Source: Dehalococcoidia bacterium (GTDB lineage: Bacteria > Chloroflexota > Dehalococcoidia > Lucifugimonadales > SHYT01). From it: DNA of 64,000 nucleotides. The DNA lies in the NCBI GenBank assembly GCA_009693045.1, contig SHXZ01000002.1, forward strand, positions 62,001-126,000, written 5' to 3'. The translations under genes and the position numbers were made by a program. Within the stretch, counting starts at the first letter, position 1. Each line of letters opens with the position of its first letter. Below are positions 41,408-49,396 of the stretch, one piece after another. The notes beneath the pieces are model-generated. The model did no database searches. It saw only the letters and a list, made by a program, of their open reading frames with translations, and was not told the origin of the DNA.

Positions 41408-42631
41408 TCATGACGAAGCCCCAACGTCCAGGCGGAAGGCGCGGTGCAGGACGCGGACGGCCTCGTGCACCTGCTCCTGGTTGACGATGCACGTGATGCG
41501 GATCTCCGACGTGGTGATCATCTCAATGTTGATATTGGCCTCGGCGAGGACGCGGAACATGCGGGCGGCGTAGCCGGGGGCGAACTGCATCCCGGTGCCG
41601 ACGATGCTCACGTTGCCCAACTTGTCGTTATGGTTGACGCCGCGGGCGTGAATCTGCTCCGCCACCGGCCTGACGACTTCCAACGCGTGTCTGAGGTCGG
41701 TGCGCGCCACCGTGAACGAGAGGTCGGTGAGGCGGTCCACGCTGGCGTTCTGCACGATGGTGTCCACGCTCACGCCGCCGGCGGCAAGCGGCTCAAAGAT
41801 CGTGGCAGCGATGCCCGGGCGGTCAGGCACGCCAAGGACGCTGATTTTCGCCACGTTCAGGTCATAGGTCACACCGCGAACGCGCTCGCGGACCTCCATG
41901 CTCACCTCCCGGTGAATGAGGGTGCCTGGGGTATCTTCAAAGGACGAAGCTACGAGAATGGGGACGTTGTAAATCTCCGCCAGCTCAATGGAGCGCGGCT
42001 GCATCTTGGCGCCGTGCGCCGCCAGCTCCAGCATCTCTTCGTAGTCAATCTCGTCCAGCTTGCGGGCTTCGGGGACAACGCGCGGGTCGGCGGTGTAGAT
42101 GCCCTGCACGTCGGTGTAAATCTCGCACCGGTCGGCCTTGAGCGCGGCTGCAAGGGCGACCGCGGTCACGTCGGAGCCACCGCGGCCCAGCGTCATCACG
42201 TCCATGCCCTCACTGACGCCCTGGAACCCCGCCACGATGACGACGCGGTCCGCCGCCAGCTCATGCAACACCCGGTCCGGCTCAATGGAAGCGATGAGGC
42301 CCTTGCCGTGGAACCCGCCCGCGCGGATGCCCGCCTGCTGGCCGGTCAGGCTGACCGCAGGGCAGGGAAGGGCGTTCAGCGCCAGGGAGACGAGCGCGCA
42401 CGAGACCACCTCGCCGGTGGCGAGGAGGGCGTCCATCTCCCGTCCCTCGGGGCGGGAGCTGACCTGGTTCGCAAGCTCCATCAGTTCGTCCGTCGTGTCG
42501 CCCATCGCGGAGCACACGGCCACGATCCGGTTTCCTTGCGCGCGGGTCTTGGCGATGCGCTGGGCCACGTTGCGGATGCGCTCCGCGTTGGCCAGCGAGC
42601 TCCCCCCGTATTTCTGGACGATGAGCGTCAC
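41408..42631 (-). CDS. lysC: aspartate kinase
   Basis: 407 residues. The N-terminal amino acid kinase domain starts MTLIVQKYGGSSLANAERI and has RGGSDVTAVALAAALKADRCEIYTDVQGI; two C-terminal ACT domains follow (ISVLGVPDRPGIAATIF, VSIVGTGMQFAPGYAARMF), the usual lysine/threonine-responsive layout. It phosphorylates aspartate at the entry of the Lys/Thr/Met pathway. The GTG start follows TGAGGGAA, which belongs to a dispersed repeat (42640-42672). thrB, a later step in the pathway, is transcribed just before it. Confidence 0.95.
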   Translation of the reverse strand: MTLIVQKYGGSSLANAERIRNVAQRIAKTRAQGNRIVAVCSAMGDTTDELMELANQVSSRPEGREMDALLATGEVVSCALVSLALNALPCPAVSLTGQQAGIRAGGFHGKGLIASIEPDRVLHELAADRVVIVAGFQGVSEGMDVMTLGRGGSDVTAVALAAALKADRCEIYTDVQGIYTADPRVVPEARKLDEIDYEEMLELAAHGAKMQPRSIELAEIYNVPILVASSFEDTPGTLIHREVSMEVRERVRGVTYDLNVAKISVLGVPDRPGIAATIFEPLAAGGVSVDTIVQNASVDRLTDLSFTVARTDLRHALEVVRPVAEQIHARGVNHNDKLGNVSIVGTGMQFAPGYAARMFRVLAEANINIEMITTSEIRITCIVNQEQVHEAVRVLHRAFRLDVGASS

Positions 42632-42672
42632 GTTCCCTCAGCCCAAACCCTCTCCCATAGGGAGAGGGAGTT
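42632..42672. repeat. purine-rich hairpin repeat before lysC
   Basis: Read on the minus strand: CCCTCTCCCTATGGGAGAGG then GTTTGGGCTGAGGGAAC, ending at the lysC GTG. It provides the GAGG ribosome binding site. Confidence 0.65.
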
Positions 42673-42749
42673 ACGTGTGCAAAACGAAGTAGCCAGAGCA
42701 CATTGTGCGCTCATAACGCCTGATGAACAGGTTACGGCATGGCGCGTCG

Positions 42750-43661
42750 CTATTCAACGCTTACGATCTGCGCGCCCTGCTCCGTGGGCTTCGTGATGAC
42801 CACGGAGCCCTCCAGGCTCGCCTTGCGCGCCTCCTCCGCCATCTCGTAGGCGATGGTCATCTCTCTGCCGACCGTCAGCGCTAGGACCGTGGAGCCTGCG
42901 CCGGAGAGAAACACGCCCAACGCGCCCGCCTGCCTCGCCGCGCGGAAGAGCAGCCGCATCTGCGGGAAGATGCGCTCCCGCTGCGGCTGGTGGAGCCGGT
43001 CGTTCGTGGCGACGTCCAGGACGTCAAGGCGTCTCGTGGCGAAGGCGTTGACGAGCAGCGCGGCCCTGCCGATGTTGTACACCGCGTCCTCGCGGGCGAC
43101 GGTTGGCTCCAGGACGGCCCGGGCCTTGGCCGTGGGCATGGGCATGGTGGGAATGAACAGCACGGCGGAGAGGCCCGGCGGCAGCGGGACGCGGGAGGCG
43201 ACGACCTTTCCGCCCTCTTGCACCGCGATCTGGCAGCCGCCCAGCAGCGCGGGCGTCACGTTGTCGGGGTGGCCCTCTTGTTCGGTCGCGAGGTTGAGTA
43301 GGTCCTGCTCCGTTAGCGGGCTACCGCACAGCGCGTTGCCCGCGACCAGCCCCCCGACGATGGCGGCGGAGCTGCTGCCCAGGCCTCGTGACATCGGGAT
43401 GACGTTGTGGCAGGCGAGAGCTAAAGGCGGCTTCTCTTGGCCCAGTCGCTGAAAGACGGCGCTGACAGCGCGAAGCACCAGGTTGCCCTGGTCGCGGCGG
43501 ATGCGGTCTGCGCCCTCGCCGGTGATCGTGACCCCCTCGCGCCCGCGCTCCAGCGTGACCGTGTTCCACAAGTCCAGCGCCATGCCCAGGCAGTCAAACC
43601 CCGGCCCCAGGTTGGCCGTGGTGGCCGGAACGCGGACTTCCGATCTTTCGAGAAGATTCAT
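42750..43661 (-). CDS. thrB: homoserine kinase
   Basis: 303 residues, GHMP kinase family. VRVPATTANLGPGFDCLGMALD is the N-terminal substrate segment, PMSRGLGSSSAAIVGGLVAGNAL the ATP-binding motif 2 (about residues 90-112), and GVFLSGAGSTVLALT motif 3. It phosphorylates homoserine on the way to threonine. Its ATG overlaps the stop of the 199-residue gene upstream by 4 nt (ATGA), so translation is probably coupled. lysC follows on the same strand. Confidence 0.95.
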   Translation of the reverse strand: MNLLERSEVRVPATTANLGPGFDCLGMALDLWNTVTLERGREGVTITGEGADRIRRDQGNLVLRAVSAVFQRLGQEKPPLALACHNVIPMSRGLGSSSAAIVGGLVAGNALCGSPLTEQDLLNLATEQEGHPDNVTPALLGGCQIAVQEGGKVVASRVPLPPGLSAVLFIPTMPMPTAKARAVLEPTVAREDAVYNIGRAALLVNAFATRRLDVLDVATNDRLHQPQRERIFPQMRLLFRAARQAGALGVFLSGAGSTVLALTVGREMTIAYEMAEEARKASLEGSVVITKPTEQGAQIVSVE

Positions 43662-44257
43662 TTGGAATCTACATGCCGGATCAACGCGTCAACTAGCACC
43701 TGTTGACCCATCATCGGGGCTGCACTCATTGTCTCACTGAGCAACTGGCTTGTAGACTCCTGACCGATGGCGTTCCGAATGTTTTCTAACATTGTGTCCC
43801 GCTCTTTAATTCGACCTACGAAATGGTACAGTCCAGCAATTAATATCAAATTGTGCCCACGGTTCACCACCTTCGTGTTGCGCCCTTCGGCTTTGATGCC
43901 TCCAAATGACACTAGACCATTGAATAACTTGAGGATCATTCCATAACGTCGCACGAAAGTAAACGCGGGAACCTCCTTGCTAAACTCCAACTCTGCGTAA
44001 TATAGAAAGAACCACCAAAAAGCCCACCCGGCCGCTTCTGCAAAGTCCTTATCCTCAAGCCTAGATTCGACTAAGTCGCGAACTTTGTCACTCAATTCGA
44101 AAATGAGAGAGCGCGTCGTCTTTCTGCCGTTCTCTTGGGCTAACTCTTTGGCTAACTTCTGAACTCCGGCCACCCCGGCAAGTTGATCGAGCCGATAGAT
44201 CTCAACGCCGGTTAGGGCGTGCTTTTCCTGGAAATCACTCAAGCTAAAGGTATGCAT
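43658..44257 (-). CDS. hypothetical protein of foreign-looking composition
   Basis: 199 residues, no family recognised. GC content is clearly below the neighbours (about half versus roughly two thirds), which suggests transfer. The sequence is mostly helical with an aromatic stretch EAAGWAFWWFFLYYAELEF (about residues 78-96) that is too charged at its borders to be a sure membrane span. It fits tightly between hisIE (10 nt gap) and thrB (4-nt overlap), so it is expressed as part of this amino acid operon. No function can be proposed. Confidence 0.7.
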   Translation of the reverse strand: MHTFSLSDFQEKHALTGVEIYRLDQLAGVAGVQKLAKELAQENGRKTTRSLIFELSDKVRDLVESRLEDKDFAEAAGWAFWWFFLYYAELEFSKEVPAFTFVRRYGMILKLFNGLVSFGGIKAEGRNTKVVNRGHNLILIAGLYHFVGRIKERDTMLENIRNAIGQESTSQLLSETMSAAPMMGQQVLVDALIRHVDSK

Positions 44258-44267
44258 AGGTTTCCGC

Positions 44268-44903
44268 CTATCGGATGGCGCTGCTGCTGTGCCGCTTGCG
44301 CAGCTCCGTCCATACCGCCTCCGGCTTGACGCCCGTGGACGCCAGCAGGACGAGCGCGTGGTAGAACAGGTCGGCGAGCTCCCCGGGCAGCTCGTCCGTG
44401 TTGCCGGTGGCGGCGGCTAGCGCGGACTCGCCCGCCTCCTCAATGACCTTCTGGCCCACGCGTGAGGTCCCCGCCTTGAGCAGCTCGGCGGTGTAGCTGC
44501 CCTCCGGCATGTCCCGCTGGCGGTCGCGGATCACCCGGAACACGTCCTCCAGCACCGCCGCGCCCGAACGCTCCGCGGGCTTGAACTCCGGCAGGTCGGA
44601 GAGCAACGTAAAGAAGCACCCCTTGTTGCCCGTATGGCAAACGGGGCCGGTCGGCTCCACCTGGAGGAGCAGTGTATCGCCGTCGCAGTCCTGCCAGGCC
44701 TTGCGAAGCTTCATGTAGTTGCCGGAAACCTCGCCCTTGTGCCAGAGGTCTTCCTGGCTGCGGCTGTAGAACCAGACGTCCTCGCCCTCCAGCGTGCGCT
44801 TGAGAGCGCCCGCCGACATGTACCCCAGCATGAGCACCTGGCCGGTGTTGATGTCCTGGGCGATGGCGGGCACGAGGCCCTGCGGGTCCTGCTTGAGCGG
44901 CAT
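44268..44903 (-). CDS. hisIE: bifunctional phosphoribosyl-AMP cyclohydrolase/phosphoribosyl-ATP pyrophosphatase HisIE
   Basis: 211 residues. HisI domain: GQVLMLGYMSAGALKRTLEGEDVWFYSRSQEDLW, metal-binding CDGDTLLLQVEPTGPVCHTG and GCFF. HisE domain from about residue 115: ERQRD-type RQRDMPEGSYTAELL and KVIEEAGESALAA with the Glu cluster. It catalyses steps two and three of histidine synthesis. ATG 44903 follows GAGGAGG and begins directly at the domain, so the ATG at 44924 was not chosen. hisF lies upstream at 45751-46569 with a phosphatase gene between. Confidence 0.95.
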   Translation of the reverse strand: MPLKQDPQGLVPAIAQDINTGQVLMLGYMSAGALKRTLEGEDVWFYSRSQEDLWHKGEVSGNYMKLRKAWQDCDGDTLLLQVEPTGPVCHTGNKGCFFTLLSDLPEFKPAERSGAAVLEDVFRVIRDRQRDMPEGSYTAELLKAGTSRVGQKVIEEAGESALAAATGNTDELPGELADLFYHALVLLASTGVKPEAVWTELRKRHSSSAIR

Positions 44904-45020
44904 GGGAGCCTCCTCTGGCGGCACAAGGGGCCTGCGAAGTTCGCTAGTGCGTGCGGTAACGACTGAATGGCACTCCCATCGTAACCTTCCACTGTCAAAG
45001 GGGGAAGAGACGGAAGGTGA

Positions 45021-45749
45021 TCAAGGCAACGCGCCGTCTTTCAACAGCAAAGGGACTTGTGCCAGCGACGTGATCACCGCGTCCGGCTTGAGCAGCCCTG
45101 GCTCAAGCGCCGCGCCGTCGCGGTCCAGCCACGCGGCGAGCATTCCGACGTTCTTGGGGCCCAGCACGTCGTCAAGCGGCGTGTCGCCGATGTACAGCGC
45201 CTCGTGCGCGGAGACGCCCAGGCGGCGCAGCGCTTCACGGAACGGGCCGGGGCACGGCTTGTACTCGCGCGCCTCCTCCGAGCTGAGCACCGCGTCCAAG
45301 CGGCCCCGGATGCCGCCGCGCTTGAGGAGCGTTTCCAGGCATCCTGCGTCCGCGTTGGAGACCGCGCCCAGCTTGTAGCGGCCTTGCAGCGCGTTGAGGA
45401 GCGGCAGCGTGTCCGGGAACAGCTCGCGGGTCGCCTGCCCATCCAGGCACCGCGCCACGGCGCGTTGTGCGTCGCCAGGCAAGCCTGTCTCTGCGAACAC
45501 CTTCACGAAGCACTCGCGCCACGCCTGCTCGTACGTCTCAAACGGCTGCACTTGCTGCAACGTCTGGAGGTTGACGCGCCGTCGTCGGAAGCCTCGCTCG
45601 TGGGCGCGCCACTTGGTGTACAGGTCAATCGGCTCAATGGGAAGCTGCTGCTCCCGCACAATCTGCACGAAGGTCTGCTGCCACAGCGTCTGTTCGTTGT
45701 GGAACAGCGTGGCGTACACGTCAAAAACGACAGCGCGGATGGGGCTCAC
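45021..45749 (-). CDS. HAD superfamily hydrolase
   Basis: 242 residues, HAD subfamily IA. Motif I is AVVFDVYATLFHN (nucleophile Asp10, second Asp replaced by Tyr-Ala in the DxYxT form seen in haloacid dehalogenase-like members), motif II GAVSNADAG, motif III Lys in REYKPCPGPF, motif IV YIGDTPLDDVLGPKNVG. It follows hisF by 1 nt, so it is in the same operon. A histidinol-phosphatase role would fit the context, but the DxYxT motif also fits other phosphatases; this is inference only. Confidence 0.85.
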   Translation of the reverse strand: MSPIRAVVFDVYATLFHNEQTLWQQTFVQIVREQQLPIEPIDLYTKWRAHERGFRRRRVNLQTLQQVQPFETYEQAWRECFVKVFAETGLPGDAQRAVARCLDGQATRELFPDTLPLLNALQGRYKLGAVSNADAGCLETLLKRGGIRGRLDAVLSSEEAREYKPCPGPFREALRRLGVSAHEALYIGDTPLDDVLGPKNVGMLAAWLDRDGAALEPGLLKPDAVITSLAQVPLLLKDGALP

Positions 45750-45750
45750 G

Positions 45751-46569
45751 CTAGGCCGCCTGCACGGGGTGAATCGCGATACCGCGCGAGGCCAGATACT
45801 CCTTGGCCTGAGCGATCCGGTACTTGCCGTAGTGGAAAATGCTGGCCGCGAGGACGGCGTCGGCGTGGCCCTCCTGGACGGCGCTTGCCATGTCCTGCAG
45901 CGTTCCCGCGCCGCCGCTGGCGATGACGGGGATCGACACCGCGTCGGCCACGGCCCTGGTCAGCTCCAGGTCGTAGCCGGTCTGGTGGCCGTCAGTGTCC
46001 ATGCTGGTGAGCAGGATTTCGCCCGCGCCCATCTTCGCCATGTGGCGCGCCCAGGCCACGGCGTCCAGGCCGGTGGTGGTCCGCCCTCCGTTGACCAGCA
46101 CCTCCCAACGAGAGCCTTCGCCGAGGCCGAGAGGGCCACGCACGGCTGGCCTGGTGGGGTCGGGTTGGACGCGGCGCGCGTCAATGGCGGCGACGATGGC
46201 CTGGTTGCCGAAGTGCGCGGCGGCCTGCTTGATCAGGTCCGGGTCGCGCACCGCCGCCGTGTTTAGCGAGACCTTGTCCGCGCCGGCCTTGAGCATTGCC
46301 TGGATGTCCGCCACGGTGCGCAGTCCGCCGCCGACGGTTAGCGGGATGAACAACGTCTCGGAGACGCGCTCCACCACGTCGCGCATGATGTCGCGGCTCT
46401 CCACGCTGGCGGTGATGTCCAGGAAGACTAGCTCGTCGGCCCCTTCCCGGTTGTAGAAAGCAGCCAGCTCCGCGGGGTCGCCGGCGTCCCGCAGTGAGAC
46501 GAACGAGACGCCCTTGACGACGCGCCCGCGGTCAACGTCCAGGCAGGGGATGATGCGCTTGGTGAGCAT
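45751..46569 (-). CDS. hisF: imidazole glycerol phosphate synthase, cyclase subunit HisF
   Basis: 272 residues from ATG 46569. [23 protein letters not shown] carries catalytic Asp11; the C-terminal [20 protein letters not shown] holds the phosphate-binding loop, and [18 protein letters not shown] the second catalytic Asp. An insertion relative to short HisF proteins is present around [26 protein letters not shown]. HisF forms the imidazole ring with HisH. The ATG has GAGG upstream; an ATG at 46614, 6 nt after a TATACT box, would add 15 residues. Confidence 0.95.
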   Translation of the reverse strand: MLTKRIIPCLDVDRGRVVKGVSFVSLRDAGDPAELAAFYNREGADELVFLDITASVESRDIMRDVVERVSETLFIPLTVGGGLRTVADIQAMLKAGADKVSLNTAAVRDPDLIKQAAAHFGNQAIVAAIDARRVQPDPTRPAVRGPLGLGEGSRWEVLVNGGRTTTGLDAVAWARHMAKMGAGEILLTSMDTDGHQTGYDLELTRAVADAVSIPVIASGGAGTLQDMASAVQEGHADAVLAASIFHYGKYRIAQAKEYLASRGIAIHPVQAA

Positions 46570-46620
46570 GGCGCCAGCCTCGGCAACGGGGTGCGTTTGT
46601 GGCTTCACCGCCATGGAGAC

Positions 46621-46626
46621 AGTATA
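46621..46626 (-). promoter_or_regulatory. -10 box of hisF
   Basis: Minus-strand TATACT located 6 nt before an in-frame ATG (46614) and about 50 nt before the preferred hisF start. No clear -35. Confidence 0.45.
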
Positions 46627-46768
46627 ACGCAGATGATGCGCGGGACGCATGGGAGGGACAGCGGACGTGGGGCGCATCGCGGTTCCGGGCGTGGTTCGGG
46701 ACGCAAGGGCGAGGTATGACCATCGGTATCCGATGGTGCAAATGCCCTACCGAGAGAAAGCCTGGGTA

Positions 46769-46777
46769 TGCTATACT
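46769..46777 (+). promoter_or_regulatory. extended -10 promoter of ppsA
   Basis: TGC-TATACT (TATACT at 46772-46777), followed by a leader of about 150 nt. The leader contains a hairpin GGGCCC-AGCG-GGGCCC with TTT after it (46840-46858), resembling a terminator or attenuator. Confidence 0.5.
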
Positions 46778-46839
46778 CGCCGCGTAAGCTGTGCGCCGTG
46801 TCATCCTGCTCTCAGTTCCGCTTTCACGAATGGAGAGAC

Positions 46840-46858
46840 GGGCCCAGCGGGGCCCTTT
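46840..46858 (+). terminator. hairpin in the ppsA leader
   Basis: GGGCCC (46840-46845), AGCG, GGGCCC (46850-46855), then TTTG. A short, very stable stem with a short T-run, 74 nt before the ppsA start. It could attenuate transcription; the T-run is weak. Confidence 0.35.
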
Positions 46859-46931
46859 GTCCACGGGCAGGGCCTGACTGGATGTTCGGGCCTGGCGCGC
46901 CGCCTACCAGCATTCGTAAGGGGGGACGGCC

Positions 46932-49202
46932 GTGAGCCCAACCATTCGTTGGTTCTCCGAGGTCGCCAAAGAGGATGTGGGCTCCGTTGGTGGCAAGGGC
47001 GCCAGCCTTGGTGAGATGACCCGCGCTCAGATACCCGTTCCGCCGGGCTTCGTGGTCACCGCCGAGGTGTACTCATCCTTCTTCCGCGTCAACGGCCTCA
47101 GCGAGCCGATCCAGGGGCTTCTCACCTGGCTTGACTCGAACAACTCCGCGATGCTCAACGACCGAAGTGAGAAGATCAAGCGCCTCGTCCTCGCAGCGCC
47201 GATCCCCGCCGAGGTCGCTACCGAGATCTGCCACGCCTACCACAAGCTGGGAGCTGGACTTGTCGCCGTCCGCTCCTCAGCAACCGCCGAAGACCTCCCG
47301 GAGGCCTCGTTCGCCGGGCAGCAGAGCACCTACCTGAACGTCATCGGCGACGATGAGGTGGTCAACGCCGTCCGCGAGTGTTGGGCGTCCCTGTTTGAGC
47401 CGCGCGCCATCTTTTACCGGACGGAGCAGGGCTTCAACCACGCCGACGTCACCATGGCTGTGGTCATTCAGCGCATGGTCCAGTCCGAACGGTCCGGCGT
47501 CATGTTCACCGTAGAACCGGTCAGCAACGACGGCTCCAAGCTCACCATTGAGGCCGTGTACGGTCTCGGCGAGGCGGTGGTCTCCGGCGCCGTCACGCCG
47601 GACTTCTACCTCGTGGAAAAATCGCGGCTGACGGTGGTGGAGAAGAGGATCGCCCGGCAGGACTGGAAGCTGGTCCGCAACCCTGAACGCCGGGACAGGC
47701 TCCAGGACGCGAACCGGCGGATGGACATCCCCCACGAGGATCAGGGTGCCCAGAAACTCACCGACAAACAGATCATTGATCTGACGCGGTTGGGTTTGCA
47801 CATTGAGCGCCACTACGGCGTCCCCCAGGACATTGAGTGGGCCTACGCGGACGGCGGCTTTTACATCGTCCAGAGCCGCCCTATCACCACGCTCAACACT
47901 GCGCCCGGCGAGATCAGAAAGATTGACGCCCGCGTGCTCCTCAAGGGTTCGGCCGCCAGCCCGGGCATTGTGTCGGGCCAGGTCTCGGTCGTCCGCGACC
48001 TAAGAGAGCTGGACAAGGTCAAGCGCGGCGACATCCTCGTCACCGAAATGACCACACCGGACTTCGTCCCCGCCATGAAGCGTGCTGCCGGGATTGTGAC
48101 GGACAAGGGCGGAAGGACCTGCCACGCCGCCATCGTGAGCCGCGAGCTCGGTATCCCCTGCGTCGTCGGCGCCGAGACCGCCACCGCCACGCTCAAGCCT
48201 GAGGTCTGGGTGACCGTGGACGGCTCGGCGGGCGTCGTTTACGAGGGCAAGGTGGAGATCACCTCCGAGGTCTCCGCCGTCTCCGACGGCCCGGTGGTCC
48301 GGACCGCTACGCGGGTGTACGTAAACCTCGCCGACCCGGAGCGGGCGGAGTCCGTGAGCAAGCGGCACGTGGACGGCGTGGGGTTGTTGCGCGCCGAGTT
48401 CATCATCGCCAACACCATCAAGGAACATCCGCGCTACATGATGGATCACGGGCGCGGCCAGGAGTGGTCCGACAAGCTCTCACGCGGGATTGAGGCGTTT
48501 GCCAGCGTCTTCCACCCCCGGCCGGTGGTCTACCGGACCACCGACTTCAAGACCAACGAGTACCGCAACCTCCGCGGCGGCGAGCGGTACGAGGCGCATG
48601 AAGAGAACCCCATGATCGGCTATCGGGGCGCCGCGCGGTATTTGAAAGAGCCCGACCTGTTCAAGCTTGAGGCCGAGGCAATCCGCAAGGTGTGGGAGCG
48701 GTACCCCAGCCTCTGTGTGATGATCCCGTTCATTCGCTCGCCAAAGGAGCTGGCGGAGGTCAAGGCGCTCCTTGAGAGCCATGGCCTCTCGCGCGACCGC
48801 GGCATGAAGCTATGGATGATGTGCGAGGTGCCCACCAACGTCATCCTGCTGGACCAGTTCCTGGACGTCGGCATCGACGGCGTGTCCATTGGCTCCAACG
48901 ACCTCACCCAGCTCACGCTCGGCATTGACCGTGACAACGAGCGGTTCGCCACCGCCTTTGACGAGCGGGACGCCGCGGTCATGTGGTGCCTTGAGAAGGT
49001 CGTGAAGACCTGCGTAGCGCGCGGCGTGACCAGTTCCATCTGCGGCCAGGCCCCCTCCGACTACCCGGAACTCACCGCCAAATTGGTGGAGTGGGGCATC
49101 ACCTCCGTCTCCATCAGCCCCGACATGATTGACAAGACCCGCGAGAGCATCGCCGGCCTGGAGACGCGTCTGGGAAGGCTGCCGAAGCAGGAGCAGGCCT
49201 GA
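46932..49202 (+). CDS. ppsA: phosphoenolpyruvate synthase (pyruvate, water dikinase)
   Basis: 756 residues. ATP-grasp domain: GSVGGKGASLGEMTRAQIPVPPGFVVT and VRSSATAEDLPEASFAGQQ. Central phosphohistidine domain: GGRTCHAAIVSRELGIPCVVG (His catalytic, about residue 398). C-terminal PEP-binding barrel: GANPMIGYRG-type ENPMIGYRGAARYL, IPFIRSPKEL, SICGQAPSDYP. It makes PEP, AMP and phosphate from pyruvate and ATP, the entry to gluconeogenesis. GTG 46932 has AAGGGGGG upstream. A strong hairpin follows the stop. Confidence 0.95.
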   Translation: MSPTIRWFSEVAKEDVGSVGGKGASLGEMTRAQIPVPPGFVVTAEVYSSFFRVNGLSEPIQGLLTWLDSNNSAMLNDRSEKIKRLVLAAPIPAEVATEICHAYHKLGAGLVAVRSSATAEDLPEASFAGQQSTYLNVIGDDEVVNAVRECWASLFEPRAIFYRTEQGFNHADVTMAVVIQRMVQSERSGVMFTVEPVSNDGSKLTIEAVYGLGEAVVSGAVTPDFYLVEKSRLTVVEKRIARQDWKLVRNPERRDRLQDANRRMDIPHEDQGAQKLTDKQIIDLTRLGLHIERHYGVPQDIEWAYADGGFYIVQSRPITTLNTAPGEIRKIDARVLLKGSAASPGIVSGQVSVVRDLRELDKVKRGDILVTEMTTPDFVPAMKRAAGIVTDKGGRTCHAAIVSRELGIPCVVGAETATATLKPEVWVTVDGSAGVVYEGKVEITSEVSAVSDGPVVRTATRVYVNLADPERAESVSKRHVDGVGLLRAEFIIANTIKEHPRYMMDHGRGQEWSDKLSRGIEAFASVFHPRPVVYRTTDFKTNEYRNLRGGERYEAHEENPMIGYRGAARYLKEPDLFKLEAEAIRKVWERYPSLCVMIPFIRSPKELAEVKALLESHGLSRDRGMKLWMMCEVPTNVILLDQFLDVGIDGVSIGSNDLTQLTLGIDRDNERFATAFDERDAAVMWCLEKVVKTCVARGVTSSICGQAPSDYPELTAKLVEWGITSVSISPDMIDKTRESIAGLETRLGRLPKQEQA

Positions 49203-49222
49203 CGCACCCTCTCCCCTCCGTA

Positions 49223-49270
49223 CCCAGTACAAAATGCCGCACTCTTCAGGGTGCGGCGTTTTGTACTGGG
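49223..49270. terminator. hairpin terminator after ppsA
   Basis: Arms CCCAGTACAAAATGCCGCAC (49223-49242) and GTGCGGCGTTTTGTACTGGG (49251-49270) with a single mismatched pair, loop TCTTCAGG. The right arm contains a TTTT. It ends 21 nt after ppsA begins its 3' region and separates it from dnaG. Confidence 0.75.
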
Positions 49271-49352
49271 AGCGTGTGGCTCATCCTTTTCTGATTCCGA
49301 GCATCTAAGTGGGTGAAATCGGGCAACGATACGCTACGCAGCAGCATCGGCA

Positions 49353-49369
49353 CTGTCGTATAGTGACAG
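49353..49369 (+). promoter_or_regulatory. possible dnaG promoter with palindrome
   Basis: CTGTC-GTATAGT-GACAG: an inverted repeat (49353-49369) enclosing TATAGT, a possible -10, about 30 nt before dnaG. No clear -35. Confidence 0.35.
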
Positions 49370-49396
49370 CTAGAGTGGGGCCGAAGGTCAAGAAGC

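Noticed and set aside
46780..46931. T-box or other riboswitch in the ppsA leader
   Set aside because: There is a GC-rich hairpin, but I could not find T-box (TGGNACCGCG) or other conserved riboswitch cores.
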